From a candidate division GN15 bacterium (GTDB lineage Bacteria > Zixibacteria > MSB-5A5 > GN15 > FEB-12): a stretch of 10,492 nucleotides of DNA. A program made the translations under genes and the position numbers. Where the stretch lies: the NCBI GenBank assembly GCA_014729205.1, contig WJKG01000186.1:1-10492 (forward strand), in the 5' to 3' direction. The notes under the pieces were generated by a model, which was not told where the DNA came from, did not search any database, and was given only the letters and a program-made list of their open reading frames with translations. This document shows, piece by piece, positions 6,830 through 10,492 of the stretch. Every line of letters starts with the position of its first letter. Within the stretch, counting starts at the first letter, position 1.

Positions 6830-7626
6830 TGGATCTCGGACTGAGAGGAAAGAAGGCGCTGGTCTGTGGGTCTTCGGCCGGGCTGGGATTCTCAACGGCG
6901 ATGGCGCTCGCAGCTGAGGGCGCCGATGTGATCATTAACTCACGCGACAAGAAACGCCTTGACGCCGCGGCGGACAAAATCGAAAAGGCAACCGGCAGCA
7001 GGCCGGAGTGTCTGGTAGCAGATCTTGCAACCGACAAAGGGATCTCCCATGTCACCCAGGAGGTTCGTAAAGATATGCCGGGCGGGTTTATCGACATCCT
7101 GGTGGCCAACACTGGCGGGCCCCCATCGGGTCGTTTCATGCATTTTTCGCATCAGCAGTGGAAGGACGCTGCACAGTTGCTGCTCTATTCGGCAGTGCGT
7201 TTGACTAAAGCGGTTATCGAGGGGATGGCATCACGTGGCTGGGGACGGTTGATTTATGTGACTTCGGTGAGCGTACCGCAACCGCTGGACGATCTGGTTC
7301 TGTCGAACAGCTACCGTAGCGCGGTGACGGCGTTTTGTAAGACAGTGTCGAATACGCATGCCAGCTCGGGGATCACCGCCAACTGCGTTTGTCCCGGCTA
7401 CACGGCCACCGAACGGCTACAGAGCCTGGCGCAGTCTCGCGCCGAACAAAGTGGCACCGAGCCCGAGCAGGTGATGGCCTCGATGGCTGAAAACGTCCCT
7501 GCCGGTCGTCTGGGCAAGCCAGAAGAGCTGGCAGCCACGGTGGCGTTTCTGGCGAGTGAACAGGCCGGGTACATTTCCGGCAGCTCCATACGGGTCGATG
7601 GTGGTATAGCCAAGTTTCTGCTTTAG
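6829..7626 (+). CDS. Short-chain dehydrogenase/reductase, non-canonical active site
   Basis: Rossmann-fold NAD(P)-dependent oxidoreductase of the SDR superfamily, 265 residues, of the type often labelled 3-oxoacyl-ACP reductase. The cofactor loop is GSSAGLG (14-20, GxxxGxG), followed by NSRD at the end of strand 2. The NAG-type motif is replaced by NTGGPP (94-99). The Ser region is VTSVSVP (S146/S148), and PGYTATER and a C-terminal SGSSIRVDGG are conserved. The canonical YxxxK is absent: the aligned segment reads SNSYR (159-163), with Ser at the Tyr position and Arg at the Lys position; Y162 is displaced by three. This pattern occurs in an SDR subgroup with NTGGPP, so it may not mean loss of activity. 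ATG 6829 overlaps the M20 stop; GTG 6826 is an alternative. Substrate unknown. Confidence 0.88.
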   Translation: MDLGLRGKKALVCGSSAGLGFSTAMALAAEGADVIINSRDKKRLDAAADKIEKATGSRPECLVADLATDKGISHVTQEVRKDMPGGFIDILVANTGGPPSGRFMHFSHQQWKDAAQLLLYSAVRLTKAVIEGMASRGWGRLIYVTSVSVPQPLDDLVLSNSYRSAVTAFCKTVSNTHASSGITANCVCPGYTATERLQSLAQSRAEQSGTEPEQVMASMAENVPAGRLGKPEELAATVAFLASEQAGYISGSSIRVDGGIAKFLL

Positions 7627-7702
7627 TTTCAGAGGCGGAGACGGACCGGAACCGCTGCTGGTGGGTTGTGTTTAGTTCTCTGATGAGACCAGTCTATATG
7701 AG

Positions 7703-7715
7703 TGCCACTGTGGCA
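7703..7715. promoter_or_regulatory. Perfect dyad TGCCAC-T-GTGGCA before the EamA gene
   Basis: A perfect 6-bp dyad around a single central base, ending 20 nt before the preferred GTG start of the transporter. A weak promoter-like pair, TTTAGT (7671-7676) and TATATG (7695-7700) with an 18-nt spacer, lies just upstream. The dyad would then fall at the transcription start, a usual place for a repressor site, or form a small hairpin in the leader. The promoter match is poor and the role is inferred. Confidence 0.25.
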
Positions 7716-7735
7716 GCAACCGGGTGGGGCGATGT

Positions 7736-8725
7736 GTGAGCGATCGGCGCGACAAAGAGCCGTATACTAATGGCATTGTAACGGCGACCACTGAGAATGA
7801 TCGCGCGGAGTCAGAGAATCGTCCGGCGACTGTGGCGCTGATCGCAGCCCTGATTACACAGCAGCTCTTTGGGGCCATGACTTTCCCGATCTCCAAATTC
7901 GGGCTGGCCCAGATCGAGCCGCTCACATTTGCCTTCTATCGATTCATCCTGGCGAGCATTGCCCTGCTCACCATTTCACACTTCCAGAAGCATCGCCTCA
8001 AGATCGTGGGACGCGATCGCTGGAAGATTGTTGGTCTGGGGCTGTTGATCATCCCCTTCAACCAGCTCACTTTCTTGATTGGTCAATCCTTGACGGGGGC
8101 CAACCATGGCGGGGTTATCTTCTCGACGGCGCCGATATGGGTGTTCATCCTGGCAATCATCCATCTGAAGGAACAGCTCGTGCCGAGGCGTGCGGTGGGG
8201 GTGGTGTTCGCTGTGATAGGCGTGATTACCATCATGAGCGGTGGCGCCCTGGTAATGAGTATGGACTATCTCTGGGGGGATCTGCTGATACTGGTGGCTG
8301 TGATTGCCTGGGCATACTACACGGTGTGGGGAAAACCTCTGGTGCAGAAGTATGGCGCCATTCGCGTGACCGCGTACGCGCTGACAGCCGGGGCGCTGGT
8401 GTATGTACCCTTTGGTTTATGGCGGGCTATCAGTTTCGACTACACGGGGGTTGGCATCGGTGGCTGGTTGTCGGTGCTCTACATTTCGTGGGGGCTCTCG
8501 GGTGTGGTCTACATCCTGTGGTACTGGGTGCTGAAGTACATGGCGGCGTCGCGCATCGCAGTCTGGCACAACGTACAGCCGATCATTGCTACCGCGGTGG
8601 CGTATTTCTGGCTAAATGAGCCGCTGGGGTGGTCGTTCATTATTGGAGGGACGATTACTTTGACGGGGGTGGTGATATCGGAGTGGCCGCGACGGCGACG
8701 AGCATACTACCAAGAATCGTCCTGA
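7736..8725 (+). CDS. EamA/DMT-superfamily transporter
   Basis: Inner-membrane carrier of the drug/metabolite transporter superfamily, 329 residues, moving small metabolites by an unidentified gradient. Two tandem EamA repeats are visible, at about 32-170 and 182-315, for about ten helices in all. Each repeat ends in the family hallmark, a short acidic/hydrophobic turn followed by a Gly-rich helix: HLKEQLVPRRAVGVVFAV in the first, LNEPLGWSFIIGGTITLTGV in the second. The cytosolic N-terminal tail of about 30 residues is polar, and the C-terminus is basic (PRRRR). The start is uncertain: GTG at 7736 has GGTGG at 7723-7727 in good position, and an in-frame GTG at 7724 would add 4 residues. The last 19 bp overlap the 3' end of the converging gene on the other strand. 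It follows the SDR gene by 109 nt and may have its own promoter. Confidence 0.9.
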   Translation: MSDRRDKEPYTNGIVTATTENDRAESENRPATVALIAALITQQLFGAMTFPISKFGLAQIEPLTFAFYRFILASIALLTISHFQKHRLKIVGRDRWKIVGLGLLIIPFNQLTFLIGQSLTGANHGGVIFSTAPIWVFILAIIHLKEQLVPRRAVGVVFAVIGVITIMSGGALVMSMDYLWGDLLILVAVIAWAYYTVWGKPLVQKYGAIRVTAYALTAGALVYVPFGLWRAISFDYTGVGIGGWLSVLYISWGLSGVVYILWYWVLKYMAASRIAVWHNVQPIIATAVAYFWLNEPLGWSFIIGGTITLTGVVISEWPRRRRAYYQESS

Positions 8726-10492
8726 AGCTGCTGGCTGAGTCGATTGATCGTTGACGGGGGCGTACCTACTTGTCTGAGTTTGTCAAGGACGCTGGCCGCC
8801 TTCGCCTTTTCGCGCAGTGCCAAGTGGGAGTAGAACGTTGCAGTGTAGGCACCCTCTCCCAGATTGTGGGAATTGAGTCTCTCTGCTCGTTGCAGGTAAT
8901 ACAGACAGGAATCCCAGCTTTCCATGCCATAAAAGCACAAACCGAGATTGACGGCTGCATAGACTGAATCAGGCTGCATCTGGTGAACCGTGCGGAACTC
9001 TCTGATGGCTTCCTGGGCCAATCCACTTCGGTAAAGTGCGATCCCCAGAGTCGTATGAGCGGTGACAAGATCCGGGTCCAGCGAAACAGCCCTCCGACCA
9101 ACTTGAACTGCTTCGCGGAGATGGTCGCGTTCGACCAAAATGTTGCAGAGTTTCGACCAGTTCATGGCATCATGGGGTGCCGAGCCTGTCGCCATTCGAA
9201 AGTAGACCTCCGCCGAATCCAGCTTACCCTGCTCACGGAATGCATCTCCCAGGTGCGATGCGGCCGCATCTGAATTGGGCTTTGCCTTCAGTCGTCGGCG
9301 GAAGTACTTCAATGGCCGATCGGAGGCATCGCCGTATCGGGTGAAAAGGAAGCCCCATGACAGAGCCACTTGTGCCTCGTTGTACGACTCGCTGTAGTGC
9401 GGGTCACACCAGAGTATATCATCAAGGTTGGCAGCGGCCAGATTGGCGTTCCGTTTCTCCAAGAGATTAGGTGTGAGCTGCATTGTGACCAGCAGCAGGA
9501 TCCAAAGGAGGACATATGTTGAAGACAGCCGGGATGAGATCCTTCGCGTGATCGAAATGAAGAACCACATCGAAAGAGGAATGGCGCAGATCGCCAACAG
9601 ATCGAAATCCCGGGCAGCACCGATTTCGGGGTCAATCCAGAAAGCACCGACGAGGCTTAAGATCGCGAATGCAGCCAGGGTATCATCCTGCCGACGACTC
9701 GTTTCGGATATGTTGGTGGCGTAGCTCGATCCACTGAAGAGCAGCCAGGCCAGGCTCAGGGGAGCCAGAAGGAGGATCGTGTTGAGCATGTCCACCAGGT
9801 GGGATACTGAAAACGCCCAGTAGGGAGAGTACGACGTTGGCCAGGGGGCGACAAGCATGCCGGAGCGACCAAGCAGAAACCAGGCACTGGCTGCTGCCAG
9901 CGAAGTAATACCGACTACTGGCAAGAGGAGGCGCGGTCGTAGCAGTCCCATCAGGCCAGTTTTCGATGTCACTACCAGCAGCAGGATTGCAAACAGATAG
10001 GGAATGGTGACGGCATGGAATCCGATAGCAACAACCGCAAAGAGGATGGCTGGCCACCATCGGCCACCGTCCTTCGAGTACTTGACGCCGAAGTACATTG
10101 CCCATGTTGCCATTGCGATAGCCCATGTGTAGTTCTCAATGTGCCCAAAAAACAATATGACAGCACCGCTGGTGAAAACGGCGAGTGTATGTGTGACTCT
10201 ATCCAGCAATCGTGAAACCAGCACTCCGGAAAGCATCCATACTGCTCCTACAGCTGTCAGACCACCGACAACACTGATTAGCGAGAAGGCCTCCTGGTGG
10301 GAGATACCAATAGTGTCCGAGATTGACTGTACGCCGGACTGGTGCAGAAGCATGGAGAGCGGCTGCAGTGACAGCTGATCGAAGAACAGATCAGATTGGG
10401 GAGAACTGACTATGCCGAGAATAGTAGCAGAATCGCCGTAGAGAAGTGTCTGTACGCGGAAAAGGTAGAAGGTCGTCCCTAGGCCGGCAAGG
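8707..10492 (-). CDS. Polytopic membrane protein with C-terminal TPR repeats (partial, 5' end outside window)
   Basis: The frame is open from the TAG at 8707-8709 to the right edge, so the start is outside. An ATG at 10353 lies inside the frame with 46 more in-frame codons upstream and no stop, including a hydrophobic start and LLYGDSATILG. From that Met, residues 1-300 hold about eight hydrophobic helices (near 22-50, 56-70, 74-92, 99-128, 139-162, 186-207, 225-240, 249-270, 278-295), with HIENYT at 71-76 and GAARDFDL at 245-252 in connecting loops. Residues 362-497 are four consecutive TPR units of exactly 34 residues, starting at 362, 396, 430 and 464, with a possible fifth partial unit to about 530. 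This layout is like GT-C-type glycosyltransferases or membrane assembly proteins with a TPR tail, but no catalytic motif is proven. It converges on the EamA gene with a 19-bp overlap. Confidence 0.85.
   Translation of the reverse strand, partial: LAGLGTTFYLFRVQTLLYGDSATILGIVSSPQSDLFFDQLSLQPLSMLLHQSGVQSISDTIGISHQEAFSLISVVGGLTAVGAVWMLSGVLVSRLLDRVTHTLAVFTSGAVILFFGHIENYTWAIAMATWAMYFGVKYSKDGGRWWPAILFAVVAIGFHAVTIPYLFAILLLVVTSKTGLMGLLRPRLLLPVVGITSLAAASAWFLLGRSGMLVAPWPTSYSPYWAFSVSHLVDMLNTILLLAPLSLAWLLFSGSSYATNISETSRRQDDTLAAFAILSLVGAFWIDPEIGAARDFDLLAICAIPLSMWFFISITRRISSRLSSTYVLLWILLLVTMQLTPNLLEKRNANLAAANLDDILWCDPHYSESYNEAQVALSWGFLFTRYGDASDRPLKYFRRRLKAKPNSDAAASHLGDAFREQGKLDSAEVYFRMATGSAPHDAMNWSKLCNILVERDHLREAVQVGRRAVSLDPDLVTAHTTLGIALYRSGLAQEAIREFRTVHQMQPDSVYAAVNLGLCFYGMESWDSCLYYLQRAERLNSHNLGEGAYTATFYSHLALREKAKAASVLDKLRQVGTPPSTINRLSQQLQDDSW

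Noticed and set aside
7630..7670. Possible terminator after the SDR gene (ACCGG...CTGGT)
   Set aside because: The stem is 5 bp with a wobble and an 8-nt loop, and no T-run follows.
10351..10353. ATG at 10353 as the start of the membrane-TPR protein
   Set aside because: The frame is open for another 46 codons to the window edge and the added residues look like membrane-protein sequence, so it is more likely an internal Met.
1..10492. CRISPR array, insertion sequence, phage or defence island
   Set aside because: I saw no regularly spaced direct repeats, terminal inverted repeats around a gene, transposase or integrase motifs, or nuclease/toxin domains anywhere in the window.

Overview
This window reads as an ordinary chromosomal segment of a moderately GC-rich (by eye somewhat above 55% G+C) bacterium. 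Gene density is high, Shine-Dalgarno sequences are recognisable, ATG and GTG starts both occur, and two promoters fit the sigma70 pattern. Nothing fixes the taxon. The mix of an M42 peptidase, an M20 dipeptidase, an ABC-2 exporter and a polytopic membrane protein ending in TPR repeats would fit an uncultivated lineage of the FCB superphylum, but that is a weak inference. There is no transposase, integrase, phage gene, CRISPR array or rRNA.

Left block (1-2460, + strand): the 3' part of an M42 aminopeptidase gene cut by the left edge, then cysS (cysteinyl-tRNA synthetase) 5 nt downstream, then a tRNA-Thr(UGU) 34 nt after cysS. The M42 gene and cysS look like one transcription unit, and the tRNA may be co-transcribed. 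A 70-codon gene of unknown function with a strong ribosome binding site follows at 2610.

Central block (2991-5298, + strand): a two-gene ABC-2 exporter (ATPase and six-helix permease, overlapping at ATGA), then a short rubrerythrin-like diiron protein whose likely promoter overlaps the permease stop codon.

Right block: a well-formed promoter at 5392-5420 (TTTACA-N17-TATATT) precedes an M20 dipeptidase gene, which overlaps by 1 nt a short-chain dehydrogenase of the subgroup lacking the canonical YxxxK. A ten-helix EamA/DMT transporter follows. Converging on it from the minus strand, with a 19-bp overlap of the coding ends, is a large gene that runs off the right edge. It encodes a polytopic membrane protein with four exact 34-residue TPR units at its C-terminus. 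The reading frame stays open to the end of the window, so its true start lies outside.

No gene-free stretch exceeds about 170 nt. I found no new multi-gene system. The items most worth a second look are the SDR active-site replacement, the TPR membrane protein, the small orphan gene with its upstream hairpin, and the dyads in front of the ABC and EamA genes.
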